This document shows positions 36,571-46,012 of a DNA stretch of 64,000 nt, one piece after another. Numbering within the stretch: position 1 is the first letter of the stretch; each line of letters opens with the position of its first letter. The notes under the pieces were generated by a model. That model was not told the origin of the DNA. It searched no databases and worked only from the letters and a program-made list of their open reading frames with translations. This stretch comes from Mahella australiensis 50-1 BON (GTDB taxonomy: Bacteria > Bacillota > Clostridia > Mahellales > Mahellaceae): positions 640,001 to 704,000 of the forward strand of contig NC_015520.1 of NCBI RefSeq assembly GCF_000213255.1. Reading direction: 5' to 3'. Position numbers and translations under genes: made by a program.

Positions 36571-36600
36571 TATAGGGAACGGCTTAAGCCATTCCCTATA
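36571..36600. terminator. Hairpin between convergent lipoprotein and korB genes
   Basis: TATAGGGAACGGC (36571-36583) pairs with GCCATTCCCTATA (36588-36600) with one mismatch. Likely a bidirectional terminator; there is no strong T run. Confidence 0.5.
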
Positions 36601-36604
36601 CACT

Positions 36605-37444
36605 CTATATGAAATCCTCCAGGAGCTGTTTAGCCTCCATTGGGTCCAAGGTGCGGTCTACCAAGGCGGGGCCATCTTTTAAGAAATCTACCTGATCTAT
36701 ATAAGTATCCCTAGGCACATTGTAAATTATACCAGTCGGAATTCTATCGCCCCATTCCATAGCGGTTTTAAGCGCATTGCTAAAATCGGTGGCGTCATAA
36801 TTGTCGGGGAGGCGATACACGCGCTCTTTATACCATTGGAATGTATTTACCTTATTGAATGATACGCAAGGTTGCAGTATATCGATCATGGCGTATCCAT
36901 TATAATTTATAGCGGCCTTCATAAGCTCGGTGAGCTGCGCGCGGTCGCCGGCGAAGCCTCTTGCCACAAATCCGGCGCCCATGGTCAAAGCAAGGAATAG
37001 AGGACGCACAGGTTCGGCTATCACGCCGTTGAACTGCAGCGATGTTTTTTGCCCTTTTTCAGTGGTAGGCGATGCCTGGCCCTTGGTTAAACCGTATATC
37101 TGGTTATCGTGTATGAAGTGCGCTATATTGACATTGCGGCGTATGCCATGTATAAAATGATTGCCGCCCTCCCCGTAGGTATCCCCATCGCCGCTTTCGG
37201 CTATCACGGTCAGGTTTTTATTAGACAGTTTTATAGCTGTTGCCGGCGGCACAGCTCGACCATGCAGTCCGTTGAAGGTATTTACGTTTATATAATGCGG
37301 CGTTTTGGCCGCTTGTCCTATGCCGGATGATATTACTACTTCGGATGGATCCAGGCCAAGTTGGTCCAATGCGTCTTTTAGCGAGGCCAATATGGCGAAG
37401 TTCCCACAGCCAGGACACCACGCCGTTTCATATGTTTCAAACAT
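36605..37444 (-). CDS. korB: 2-oxoacid:ferredoxin oxidoreductase, beta subunit
   Basis: A 279-residue thiamine-diphosphate subunit. WCPGCGNFAILASLK is the cluster-ligand start of KorB/PorB-like proteins, and ESGDGDTYGEGGNHFIHGIRRN is the thiamine-diphosphate/Mg motif. With the alpha/gamma protein it oxidises a 2-oxoacid (2-oxoglutarate, pyruvate or branched-chain) to acyl-CoA and reduces ferredoxin. ATG 37444 overlaps the korA stop by eight bases, after AGGAGAGG. No ferredoxin-like delta subunit gene is adjacent. Substrate is uncertain. Confidence 0.9.
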   Translation of the reverse strand: MFETYETAWCPGCGNFAILASLKDALDQLGLDPSEVVISSGIGQAAKTPHYINVNTFNGLHGRAVPPATAIKLSNKNLTVIAESGDGDTYGEGGNHFIHGIRRNVNIAHFIHDNQIYGLTKGQASPTTEKGQKTSLQFNGVIAEPVRPLFLALTMGAGFVARGFAGDRAQLTELMKAAINYNGYAMIDILQPCVSFNKVNTFQWYKERVYRLPDNYDATDFSNALKTAMEWGDRIPTGIIYNVPRDTYIDQVDFLKDGPALVDRTLDPMEAKQLLEDFI

Positions 37445-39122
37445 CAAGAACCTCTCCTTTCAATCTATCGTATATTTCTTCAGGGCTCCATATACGGCCA
37501 TCGTATTTGAGCAGTTTCTTATCGCAGCTTATAAGGGCCTCCTGCCTTATTAAGCCATCTAACTGAGCGGTTGCGTTTTGCTCTAGGTCGACTATGAGCC
37601 TTGCTTTGGAAGCCAAGGCTGTCAAGCGCTTTGTCGGAAAAGGCCAAATATCGCCGAATACCAGCGCGCCTATGGATATGCCTTCATTTACAAGCTTGTC
37701 TATAGCTTCCTTCAGCGGGCCATGTAGCGATCCCCAGCTTACTATCAATATTTCAGGATTATCGTCGCCTAGGAGCTCTGGTTCTATTAGTTCTTGACGC
37801 AGCAGCTCTTCCTTTTTAAGGCGTTTGTTCACCATATTCGTCCTTATCTCGGCCGATTCGGTTATATGGCCATATTCGTCGTGTTCATCGCTGTCGACGT
37901 ATATTACCTGGCCTTTTATGCTGCCGGGTATGAGGCGGGGTGATATGCCGCTATCCGTTAACTTATACCTTTTGTATTTTTCATCTTCGGCTATAGAACT
38001 GCCATCATCCAGATATCTATCTATAGAAATGCGCGAGAAGTCAAATGGCTTTATCGTTTGTGCATAGTCGGCCAGATACTGATCGCTCACCAATATAACT
38101 GGTATCTGATATTTTTCAGCTAAGTTGAAAGCTCTTGCGGTTTGGTAAAATGCGTCTTCGGGGTTGCGCACGGCTATGACCATTTTGGGAAATTCGCCGT
38201 GGCCGGCATGTATTATAAAGCGCAGATCAGACTGCTCGGTACGGGTTGGAAAGCCGGTGGCAGGCCCAGGACGCTGGATCTCTGCTATTACTATGGGCGT
38301 TTCGGTTATGCCGGCGAGACTGACGCCTTCTACCATGAGGGCAAAGCCGCCGCCTGATGAACCGGTCATAGCTCTTACGCCGGCGTAAGATGCACCAAGC
38401 GCCATATTTATGGCAGCTATTTCATCTTCGACCTGTTCCACCACTATGCCCATCTGGTTTGATTTTTGAGCCATGTACGTTATAAGGCTGGTCGACGGCG
38501 TCATGGGATAACCGCAGTAATAACGGCAACCGGCGGCTATGGCTCCCAAGGCGATGGCTTGATTGCCGTTTATGAATATATTATCGTCATTGCCTGGGGA
38601 ATCCAGTTCGTATATTGTACTTACGGCATCATAGCCTTTATTAAGCGCCTGTATATTTGCATCGAGCACAGCGCCGGAGAATTCGCTGCTCAGCAACCTT
38701 TCAGCTTGAAGCATCGGTATACCGAAAAGCTTTAATAATGCGCCGGTTGCAACGGTATTTATAACGCGAGGATTACCTATATCAGCGGCTATTTTGGCCA
38801 ATGGCAAGGCAATGATATTATCGGTTGATGGGCTTACTTTTTCATCGCATATAATCTTACCACCGCTTACCAACCGATTTTCATGCAGTTGTATGGTTTG
38901 CGAATCCAATGCTATTATGACATCCAGCTTGCTGGAATGGGAATAGATGGGTGTCGTGCTGAAGCGTATTTGGGTGAAATTATGTCCTCCTCTTACACGG
39001 GACATATAGTCTTTGTTAGAGAATACATAAAACCCGCTGCGCTTGAGCGTTTTTTCCAAAATGGTGGCTACCGTATCCATACCCTGACCGGCAGCTCCTC
39101 CTACCAATATATTGTGCTCCAA
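37437..39122 (-). CDS. korA: 2-oxoacid:ferredoxin oxidoreductase, fused gamma-alpha subunit
   Basis: A 561-residue fusion. Residues 1-180 are the gamma domain (ILVGGAAGQGMDTVATILEK, SRVRGGHNFTQIRFS); residues about 190-561 are the alpha subunit (NQAIALGAIAAGCRYYCGYP, MTGSSGGGFALMVEG, RPGPATGFPTRTEQSDL). It acts with the beta subunit in CoA-dependent 2-oxoacid oxidation. The start is inferred as TTG at 39122-39120, seven bases after AAGGAGG; the frame is open upstream, but that part crosses the divergent promoter region. The longer version should not be used. Confidence 0.9.
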   Translation of the reverse strand: MEHNILVGGAAGQGMDTVATILEKTLKRSGFYVFSNKDYMSRVRGGHNFTQIRFSTTPIYSHSSKLDVIIALDSQTIQLHENRLVSGGKIICDEKVSPSTDNIIALPLAKIAADIGNPRVINTVATGALLKLFGIPMLQAERLLSSEFSGAVLDANIQALNKGYDAVSTIYELDSPGNDDNIFINGNQAIALGAIAAGCRYYCGYPMTPSTSLITYMAQKSNQMGIVVEQVEDEIAAINMALGASYAGVRAMTGSSGGGFALMVEGVSLAGITETPIVIAEIQRPGPATGFPTRTEQSDLRFIIHAGHGEFPKMVIAVRNPEDAFYQTARAFNLAEKYQIPVILVSDQYLADYAQTIKPFDFSRISIDRYLDDGSSIAEDEKYKRYKLTDSGISPRLIPGSIKGQVIYVDSDEHDEYGHITESAEIRTNMVNKRLKKEELLRQELIEPELLGDDNPEILIVSWGSLHGPLKEAIDKLVNEGISIGALVFGDIWPFPTKRLTALASKARLIVDLEQNATAQLDGLIRQEALISCDKKLLKYDGRIWSPEEIYDRLKGEVLDV

Positions 39123-39216
39123 TTGAGTACCTCCTTTGGTGAATAAATATTTCTTAATATATATTATCACAAAACAAACTATATTGCAGCAACTTAATGG
39201 ATTTTTGTTTTTTGGC

Positions 39217-39246
39217 TTGTCGCTGACGGTCATTAAGAGGTATAAT
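39217..39246 (+). promoter_or_regulatory. Promoter of the GH3 gene
   Basis: TTGTCG at 39217-39222, an 18-base spacer and a perfect TATAAT at 39241-39246, giving a leader of about 28 bases before the GTG start. It lies in the divergent korA-GH3 gap. Confidence 0.55.
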
Positions 39247-39279
39247 AGCGGTATCATATACAAACAGGAGGTTGGGATC

Positions 39280-41544
39280 GTGGATAGAGATATCGAAGGC
39301 ATAGTGTCACAGATGACGCTGGAAGAAAAGGCTAGTCTGTGCTCGGGATTGGATTTTTGGCATACTAAGCCTGTAGAGAGGCTTGGCATTCCGTCTATTA
39401 CGATGACCGATGGGCCGCATGGTCTTAGAAAACAGGCCGAAGAATCAGATCATTTAGGTATAAATCAAAGCATACCTGCAACGTGTTTTCCATCAGGAGC
39501 GGGGCTTGCATGTTCATGGGACAGAGAGCTCATAAAAAAGGTCGGCGAAGCGTTAGCTGAAGAATGCCTAGCCGAGGGCGTTTCTATAATACTGGGTCCT
39601 GCTGCTAACATAAAACGCTCGCCCTTATGCGGCAGAAATTTCGAATACCTTTCGGAAGACCCTTATCTCTCTTCTCAAATGGCGGCCAACCATATCAAAG
39701 GCGTGCAGAGTAAAGGCGTGGGTACCTCGCTAAAGCACTTTGCTGCCAATAATCAGGAACACAGGAGAATGTCGGTCGATGCCATAATAGATGAGCGTAC
39801 GCTCAGAGAGATATACTTTGCCAGCTTTGAAACCGCTGTCAAGGAAGCTAAGCCATGGACCGTAATGTGTGCTTATAATAAAATCAACGGTACATACTGC
39901 TCGCAGAATGAGTATTTGCTTACAGAGGTGTTGAGGAAAGACTGGGGTTTTGAAGGCTCTGTGGTGTCTGACTGGGGTGCGGTTGATGAACGGGTCAAAG
40001 GATTGGTAGCGGGCTTAGATCTCGAGATGCCATCTAGCAACGGTATAAACGATAAAAAGATAGTAGAAGCAGTAAAAAGCGGCAAAATATCGGAGGAAGT
40101 GCTCGACAAAGCTGTTAGAAGACTTCTTAATGTGATATTTGAAGCTGTTGATAACAAGAAAGAAAATACAACTTATGATAAAAAAGTGCATCACGAGCTT
40201 GCCAAAAAAGTGGCCGAACAATGCATGGTCCTACTAAAGAACGAAGATAACATACTGCCGTTAAAACAAAAAGGGACCATAGCCGTTATAGGCGCATTTG
40301 CTAAAAACCCGAGATATCAGGGCGGAGGCAGCTCTCATGTAAATCCAACTGAAATCGATATACCTTATGAAAAGATAAAACAACTGGCTGGAGATGCCGA
40401 AGTGATATATACTGACGGCTATAAGCTGGACAGCGATGAAATGGACGAAGCGTTGCTAAACGAAGCGAAAGAAACTGCTGCAAGAGCCGATGTGGCGATT
40501 GTATTTGCAGGATTGCCGGAACGCTATGAATCGGAGGGCTACGACCGACCGCATATGCATATGCCTGATAACCACAATAAACTTATAGAGATCGTATCGG
40601 AGGTGCAGGCCAATACCATTGTTGTATTGAGCAACGGTGCACCTGTGGAGATGCCGTGGTTAAGCAATGTAAAGGGCTTGATAGAGGCTTATCTGGGAGG
40701 GCAGGCCTTTGGGGGGGCTATAGCGGATATACTGTTCGGTTATGCCAATCCGTGTGGCAAATTGGCCGAAACCTTCCCGCAAAAATTATGCCATAATCCG
40801 TCGTATTTGAACTTTCCGGGAGAAGGCGACAGGGTAGAGTATAGAGAAGGGTTGTTTGTCGGTTACAGGTATTATGATGTTAAGCAGATAGAGCCGCTTT
40901 TCCCATTCGGATATGGGTTGAGCTACACAAGCTTTGAATATAATGATATGTCGGTCGATAAAAAAGAGGTCAATGATACCGAGACGATTACGGTAAAAGT
41001 GAAGGTAAAGAATGTCGGGGAAGTGGCAGGCAAAGATATAATTCAACTGTATGTGCAAGACGTGGAGAGCAGCGTTATAAGGCCTAAAAAAGAGCTAAAG
41101 GGCTTTTGCAAGGTAGAGCTTGAGCCCGGAGAAGAAAAAGAAGTCGAATTTATGCTGGATAAAAGGGCATTTGCCTATTATAATACCGACGTAAAGGACT
41201 GGCACGTGGAAAGCGGCGATTTCGAGATATTAATAGGTAAATCTTCAAAGGATATAGTTCTCAGGGAAACTGTAAAGGTAAATTCTACGGTGCCTGTAAA
41301 GAAATACTATCATAGAAATTCATTATTGGGGGATATAATGGCAGACCCGCACGGGGCTGAGGTAATAAAACAACTTGCTGCGCAGTTTAATATACCTATG
41401 GGAGAAGGAAATGAGCCGTCCGATGATATGATGATTGCTATGATGAAGTATACACCTCTGAGGGCGTTGGTGGCATTTTCCGGCGGTATGTTCACCGAAG
41501 ATATGATGAACATGCTGATAAGCAAATTAAACGAGCAATACTAA
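39280..41544 (+). CDS. GH3 family beta-glycosidase, cytoplasmic
   Basis: A 754-residue enzyme with the order catalytic TIM barrel (about 1-300), sandwich domain (about 340-540), fibronectin-III-like domain (about 590-660) and a C-terminal extension. The nucleophile Asp lies in [21 protein letters not shown] and the [14 protein letters not shown] block are typical. Substrate could be beta-glucosides, xylosides or others. There is no signal peptide, so it hydrolyses imported sugars, as the GH116 and GH92 enzymes would. GTG start 39280, seven bases after AGGAGG (39267-39272); the frame extends upstream to 39136 without a ribosome site. Confidence 0.93.
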   Translation: MDRDIEGIVSQMTLEEKASLCSGLDFWHTKPVERLGIPSITMTDGPHGLRKQAEESDHLGINQSIPATCFPSGAGLACSWDRELIKKVGEALAEECLAEGVSIILGPAANIKRSPLCGRNFEYLSEDPYLSSQMAANHIKGVQSKGVGTSLKHFAANNQEHRRMSVDAIIDERTLREIYFASFETAVKEAKPWTVMCAYNKINGTYCSQNEYLLTEVLRKDWGFEGSVVSDWGAVDERVKGLVAGLDLEMPSSNGINDKKIVEAVKSGKISEEVLDKAVRRLLNVIFEAVDNKKENTTYDKKVHHELAKKVAEQCMVLLKNEDNILPLKQKGTIAVIGAFAKNPRYQGGGSSHVNPTEIDIPYEKIKQLAGDAEVIYTDGYKLDSDEMDEALLNEAKETAARADVAIVFAGLPERYESEGYDRPHMHMPDNHNKLIEIVSEVQANTIVVLSNGAPVEMPWLSNVKGLIEAYLGGQAFGGAIADILFGYANPCGKLAETFPQKLCHNPSYLNFPGEGDRVEYREGLFVGYRYYDVKQIEPLFPFGYGLSYTSFEYNDMSVDKKEVNDTETITVKVKVKNVGEVAGKDIIQLYVQDVESSVIRPKKELKGFCKVELEPGEEKEVEFMLDKRAFAYYNTDVKDWHVESGDFEILIGKSSKDIVLRETVKVNSTVPVKKYYHRNSLLGDIMADPHGAEVIKQLAAQFNIPMGEGNEPSDDMMIAMMKYTPLRALVAFSGGMFTEDMMNMLISKLNEQY

Positions 41545-41573
41545 TATGAGTTAAAAGTGTGCCCTGCAAGTGA

Positions 41574-41662
41574 CTGAGATGGGGTATTGACATCTCAGCA
41601 CATATCCAAAGCTGGTTTTAAAGCTGAACCCCAGCAATCAAAAATTGCTGGGGTTCAGCTTT
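41574..41662. terminator. Two hairpins between convergent GH3 and SDH protease genes
   Basis: A small stem CTGAGATG (41574-41581) with CATCTCAG (41591-41598), then a perfect 19-bp stem 41620-41638 with 41644-41662 (loop CAAAA). The second is long enough to stop transcription from either side, although T runs are short. Confidence 0.7.
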
Positions 41663-41675
41663 ATGATGCCTGCAA

Positions 41676-42503
41676 TTATTTTTCAGTATTTTCTCGTTCG
41701 CCGCGATAACCGGGCAGATATTCCACAGTAGGTGTCTGGCGTACCGGCTGCGGATACAGATTCATGAGCTGGTATATTTCCTTTGGCATATTGGTATTTA
41801 CATTTAGCCCAAGGCTTTTAGCAACGTCAACTGTGATAGGAAAGTCATGCGTCCAATTGCCCTGTGTCAATATTTTGGCTATACGTTGCTTATCATCCTT
41901 GGAGTATTGATCAGGCAGAATGTCTATTATACTGCCTTCTAACTGATTTATGGCTTTTTCTGCTATATTGGCAAGTATGAGGGTCTGGTCATCGATGGCC
42001 GATAGCGGTTTTTGTTTCAGTACATTGATAATGGATGGCGCCGGATATTGTCCTATCTGTGGGTCGACTGGCCCCAATACTGATTGCTCGCCCATTACTA
42101 TTTCATCAGCAGCCAGGGCAATAAGCGTGCCGCCTGACATGGCATAATGGGGTACATATACGGTTGTTTTACCGGGATGCTTCTTGAGAGCACGGGCTAT
42201 TTGAACAGCGGCTAAAGCCACCCCGCCGGGAGTATGCAATATGAGGTCTATCGGCAAATCCGGATCGGTCATCTGTATAGCCCGTATAACCCTTTCGGAG
42301 TCGTCTATGTCTATGTAGCGCATTACAGGAAAGCCCAGTATGCTCATGGTTTCCTGGCGATGTATCATAGCTATGACTCTGGAGTTATGCTTTTTTTCTA
42401 TGTCATATATTAATCTTTGCCTGGAAGATTCCAACATCTTTTGTTTCATTACCGGCTGCAAAGCCGAGATTACTATGAATAGAAACAGTAAATCAAAGAA
42501 CAT
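41676..42503 (-). CDS. SDH-family ClpP-fold serine protease, membrane-anchored
   Basis: A 275-residue protein with one N-terminal membrane helix (about 1-17), then a ClpP/SppA-like fold with RVIAMIHRQETMS, the DLILHTPGG block, and the nucleophile serine in HYAMSGGTLIALAADEI; VLGPVDPQIG follows. It belongs to the serine dehydrogenase-type proteinase family, likely a membrane quality-control protease. A rhomboid protease is encoded just upstream on the same strand, 28 bases away, so the two may form one operon. Confidence 0.88.
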   Translation of the reverse strand: MFFDLLFLFIVISALQPVMKQKMLESSRQRLIYDIEKKHNSRVIAMIHRQETMSILGFPVMRYIDIDDSERVIRAIQMTDPDLPIDLILHTPGGVALAAVQIARALKKHPGKTTVYVPHYAMSGGTLIALAADEIVMGEQSVLGPVDPQIGQYPAPSIINVLKQKPLSAIDDQTLILANIAEKAINQLEGSIIDILPDQYSKDDKQRIAKILTQGNWTHDFPITVDVAKSLGLNVNTNMPKEIYQLMNLYPQPVRQTPTVEYLPGYRGERENTEK

Positions 42504-42531
42504 ACTCTATACCTCCTTTTGAAATATAAAA

Positions 42532-43227
42532 TTACCATGGCCAATATTCATCGTCCCATATTGGGTAAGAATTCTTACGCCTTATGAATATCCTGTATAA
42601 AAGTACACCCCCCAAGAAACCGAATATATGTGCCCACCAGGCTACGCCGCCTACAGCCCTGCCTGCTATGCCCTCTATAATACCAGAATACAATTGGCTT
42701 ATGAACCATACAAATAAGAATACAGCAGATGGAACATATATAAAAAACGGTATTATGAAAGGTATCAAGGTGATGATTCTTGAGTGAGGGAACAGCACAA
42801 AATACGCTCCCATTACTCCGGCTATAGCTCCTGATGCGCCAAGCGTAGGCACGGTAGAATTTGGGCCAGAGAGGAAATGAGCCAAACCGGCTATTAAGCC
42901 GCATAATATGTAAAATATAAGAAATCGGATGGCTCCCATTTTATCCTCTACATTATCGCCAAATAACCATAGCGACCACATGTTGCTTATTATATGCATC
43001 CAATTGCCATGCATGAACATGCTTGTGAATAGTGGTATATATGCTGCGGGGTTGTTTAAGGATTCAGCCAAACGCGCAGGAATAAAGGCATATTGATATA
43101 CAATGGCTAGAGCCTGCCTGTCTGGCAATGAGGATTGGTATAGAAATACTATGGCGTTTATTATTATTATAGCCCATGTCATTATCGGCGTATGTTTACT
43201 GGGGATGGTATCTCTAAGCGGGATCAT
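42532..43227 (-). CDS. Rhomboid family intramembrane serine protease
   Basis: A 231-residue protein with six to seven membrane helices. The catalytic serine is in GASGAIAG, the histidine in AHIFGFLGG, and HGNWMHIISNMWSLWLFG supplies the conserved loop and oxyanion residues. The N-terminus MIPLRDTIPSKHTP is typical. The frame extends to 43293, but ATG 43227 gives the family start. It cleaves membrane-protein substrates within or near the bilayer; the target is unknown. A short terminal tail (DDEYWPW) is acidic/aromatic. Confidence 0.92.
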   Translation of the reverse strand: MIPLRDTIPSKHTPIMTWAIIIINAIVFLYQSSLPDRQALAIVYQYAFIPARLAESLNNPAAYIPLFTSMFMHGNWMHIISNMWSLWLFGDNVEDKMGAIRFLIFYILCGLIAGLAHFLSGPNSTVPTLGASGAIAGVMGAYFVLFPHSRIITLIPFIIPFFIYVPSAVFLFVWFISQLYSGIIEGIAGRAVGGVAWWAHIFGFLGGVLLYRIFIRRKNSYPIWDDEYWPW

Positions 43228-43311
43228 GTTGCAATCGCCTGCCTTTCCTCTTTTGGTTAATATTATTATATATCCGGCTTTGCTTATATGCAAGCTATAA
43301 TAGGCTGGATA

Positions 43312-44550
43312 TCATTGAAACATGAATACGAACATAAGCACGGTAAGCGCTATTGTAAATATTACGGTTATCCATGCTATTGTATTATAAATCGCGGAAT
43401 TTACATATTCACCCATCAGACGGCGGTTATTCGTAAGCTTAAGCATGTATATCAGTATTACAGGGACCAATATACCGTTTATGACTTGAGCTATAAGCAT
43501 TATATGCACGAGCAGTTGGCTGGAAAACAACACTATGCACGCACCTATTACGATAAGCACGGTGTACAGTATAAAGAACACAGGCGCATCTTCAAACTTA
43601 TTGTCAAGACCGCTCTCCCATCCAAACGCCTCGCATATAGCATATGATGTAGACAGGGGTAGTATAGCCGCTGCCATAACTGAGGCCCCGAACAATCCTA
43701 TGCCGAATACTATAGGGGCATACGTACCCACAAATGGTTTAAGAGCAAGCGCTGCATCTTTTGCGGATTCTATAGTTATGCCGTGCGGATATAGTGCCGA
43801 GGCAGTGCTTAATATTATGAAAAACGCTATCACGTCGGCCACTATGGCCCCCAATATGGTATCTATTCGCTCATAAGAATAATTCTTAATCGTTATTCCT
43901 TTATCCGCTATAGATGACTGAAGATAAAACTGCATCCAAGGGGCTATGGTCGTGCCAACCGTGCCGACAAACAATGTTAAAAAGTTGGAATTCCATTCCA
44001 CTGTGGGCATAAAAGTATGGCGAGCGACCTCGCTCCAATCGGGTTTGGCCATAAATCCAGCCACTATATATGACAGCAGCAACATAGAAAAGGCTATGAA
44101 CACCTTTTCCACTGTTTGATAAGTGCCCTTCAATACTAATAGCCATATTATAAGCGCCATTACGGGTACAGATACATATTTCGATATATTGAATAATTCC
44201 AAGCTGGCCGCGATGCCGGCAAACTCAGAGGTAGTAACGGCTACATTAGCGGTAAAAAGCGTCAGCATAGCAAAAAACGTTGATTTAACGCCGAACTGCT
44301 CGCGTATTAGATCAGATAAACCCTTTCCGGTTACAGCTCCCATACGTGCTGCCATCTCTTGGACGATGATAAGGCTAAAGGTCATGAGGAATATGGCCCA
44401 TAGCATTTTATATTGCAACTCAGCACCGACCATAGCATATGTGGTGATGCCACCGGCATCATTGCCGGCGCTGGCGGCTATAATGCCTGGGCCCAATATA
44501 GTGAGGAAAACGAGCACTTGTTTGTTAGCAAGCTTTTTCTTAAGTTTCAT
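43312..44550 (-). CDS. NRAMP-related magnesium transporter (NRMT type)
   Basis: A 412-residue protein with about 11 membrane helices of the SLC11/NRAMP fold. In classical NRAMP manganese/iron transporters helix 1 has DPGN and helix 6 has a metal-binding Met in MPH. Here helix 1 reads GNDAGG (Asp31 kept, Asn replaced by Gly34) and helix 6 reads TTIAPWMQF, with Ala in place of Met. These are the changes known in bacterial NRMT Mg2+ transporters. ATG 44550 overlaps by four bases the stop of an upstream gene encoding an MgtE-like Mg2+-sensing protein, which supports Mg2+ as substrate. Confidence 0.88.
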   Translation of the reverse strand: MKLKKKLANKQVLVFLTILGPGIIAASAGNDAGGITTYAMVGAELQYKMLWAIFLMTFSLIIVQEMAARMGAVTGKGLSDLIREQFGVKSTFFAMLTLFTANVAVTTSEFAGIAASLELFNISKYVSVPVMALIIWLLVLKGTYQTVEKVFIAFSMLLLSYIVAGFMAKPDWSEVARHTFMPTVEWNSNFLTLFVGTVGTTIAPWMQFYLQSSIADKGITIKNYSYERIDTILGAIVADVIAFFIILSTASALYPHGITIESAKDAALALKPFVGTYAPIVFGIGLFGASVMAAAILPLSTSYAICEAFGWESGLDNKFEDAPVFFILYTVLIVIGACIVLFSSQLLVHIMLIAQVINGILVPVILIYMLKLTNNRRLMGEYVNSAIYNTIAWITVIFTIALTVLMFVFMFQ

Positions 44551-45779
44551 GCATGTTTCCTCCTTCTTGGCAAAAATACCTCGTCTATAATATCGTTTAT
44601 AATGGCTACACCCACCAGGACCATATCATCATCGACTACAGGAACAGCTAAAAGATCATACTTGGTTACAACCTCGGTCAGATCATATATACCGTCGGTA
44701 TCGCGAACGTATATGACGTTGGGATCCATTATATCTTTTAGCAGTCTGTCCGGTGGAGCCACTACAAGATCGCGCAGCGATACCACGCCTATAAGGTGTT
44801 CATCTTTGTCTATAACATATAGATAATAAGCCTCATCTGGAGATGGTTGAATAAGGCGCAGTTGATCTATAGTTTGCTGCGCTGTTATATCAGGCGGAAA
44901 GGCGATGAAGTCAGTGCTCATCATGCTGCCCACAGTCTTGTCTTCATACTCCATCAGTTCTTTTATCTCTTCGGAGTCTTCTTTATCCATGCGCTCCAGC
45001 AGTTTTTGAGCGCGTTCTTCGTCGAGTTCCTCTAATATGTCAGCAACTTCATCAGCAGGCATATTTTCGAGGATGTTTGATGCCTCTTCCTCGCTCATAT
45101 TTTCTATTATATTTACCTGTACATCAGGCTCTATTTCTTCTAAAGTATCGGCTAGCGTTTGCTCGTCCAAAGCATGAAATACCGCAGAACGATAGTGACT
45201 ATCCAGGTCTTCTATTATATCGGCTATATCCGCCGGATGAAGCTGCCTTAGTTTCTTATATGGTACAGCCAGCTTGAGATGGCGCTCTTCAGATACAATC
45301 GGTTCCACATTATCCCAGGCTATTATATTATCACCTAGGGGTATGTGCAGCAACTTGCATAAGAATTTAATCGGGCGCTCTATGCCCAGGCGCCGGAGCA
45401 GACCGGAAAAGCCTATATCCACACCTATTATAACTATTTTTTGGCTTATAAACGTTGCTTTTAAGTCGTTTACCCTTACTACCTTTCTGCCATTTACATC
45501 TACTATCTGTTTGTCCATAATATCCTGTGCTATATATAGGATATCTTCCGGTAAAGGCGAATGATGTATCTTGTTGAGTATGATAGCATCCTTTTTTACA
45601 ACGTTTATATCAGCATCTAGGACCAGTATCACTTTAGGACCAGCCGATATGACAATAGAGGTTACTATCGGTGGTTCCTTATATATAGAGGCTATAGCAT
45701 CCTTTAACTTACCTATATACGTGCCTTGCTGCGTGAATACTGGTTTACCTACCAATTGGCTGAAAAACATATCTTGCAT
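44547..45779 (-). CDS. Soluble MgtE-like Mg2+ sensor: PRC-barrels, MgtE N-domain and CBS pair
   Basis: A 410-residue soluble protein. Order: two PRC-barrel-like segments (about 1-70 and 85-135), a superhelical MgtE_N domain (about 175-285; LHPADIADIIEDLD, LENMPADEVADILEELD) rich in acidic residues, then a CBS pair (about 290-405; VGSMMSTDFIAFPP). In MgtE these domains bind Mg2+ and gate the attached channel; here the channel domain is absent and the next gene, overlapping by four bases, encodes an NRMT transporter. It probably gates that transporter in trans. An in-frame stop lies just before the ATG, so the N-terminus is fixed. Confidence 0.88.
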   Translation of the reverse strand: MQDMFFSQLVGKPVFTQQGTYIGKLKDAIASIYKEPPIVTSIVISAGPKVILVLDADINVVKKDAIILNKIHHSPLPEDILYIAQDIMDKQIVDVNGRKVVRVNDLKATFISQKIVIIGVDIGFSGLLRRLGIERPIKFLCKLLHIPLGDNIIAWDNVEPIVSEERHLKLAVPYKKLRQLHPADIADIIEDLDSHYRSAVFHALDEQTLADTLEEIEPDVQVNIIENMSEEEASNILENMPADEVADILEELDEERAQKLLERMDKEDSEEIKELMEYEDKTVGSMMSTDFIAFPPDITAQQTIDQLRLIQPSPDEAYYLYVIDKDEHLIGVVSLRDLVVAPPDRLLKDIMDPNVIYVRDTDGIYDLTEVVTKYDLLAVPVVDDDMVLVGVAIINDIIDEVFLPRRRKHA

Positions 45780-45905
45780 TTATTACACCACGCTTTCTAT
45801 TTTATTATTGCCTCACCTCCTCGTAAAGATGAGGCGGGATATACTTGTATAATTTTCCAGGACCACCGTCGTCCTGCATAGTTCCCACCACCCTTTAAAA
45901 ATATA
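45780..45905 (-). promoter_or_regulatory. Structured leader of the Mg2+ sensor/transporter operon
   Basis: Two hairpins precede the ATG on the minus strand: CAGGAC/GTCCTG (45876-45871 with 45863-45858, loop GACGGTG) and GCCTCA/TGAGGC (45835-45830 with 45815-45810). The second encloses a strong purine tract GAGGAGG that is 30-40 bases from the start codon and has no nearby AUG of its own. I do not recognise an M-box or manganese riboswitch by eye. Confidence 0.35.
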
Positions 45906-46012
45906 TTTTAATGTGCAAATGTTTCAGATATATGATACTATAAATATGATAACATGGCTTTATATGTTATACAATAGAGATTATGATATTTACTTTATCG
46001 GGGGGAATAGTG

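Noticed and set aside
39123-39389. N-terminal extension of korA
   Set aside because: The frame is open, but the strong AAGGAGG and TTG at 39122 fit the gamma-domain start. The extension crosses the divergent promoter region and encodes an atypical sequence.
45780-45980. M-box or manganese riboswitch upstream of the Mg2+ sensor
   Set aside because: The region is short and I could not find the conserved M-box or yybP-ykoY blocks; it is listed only as an unassigned leader.
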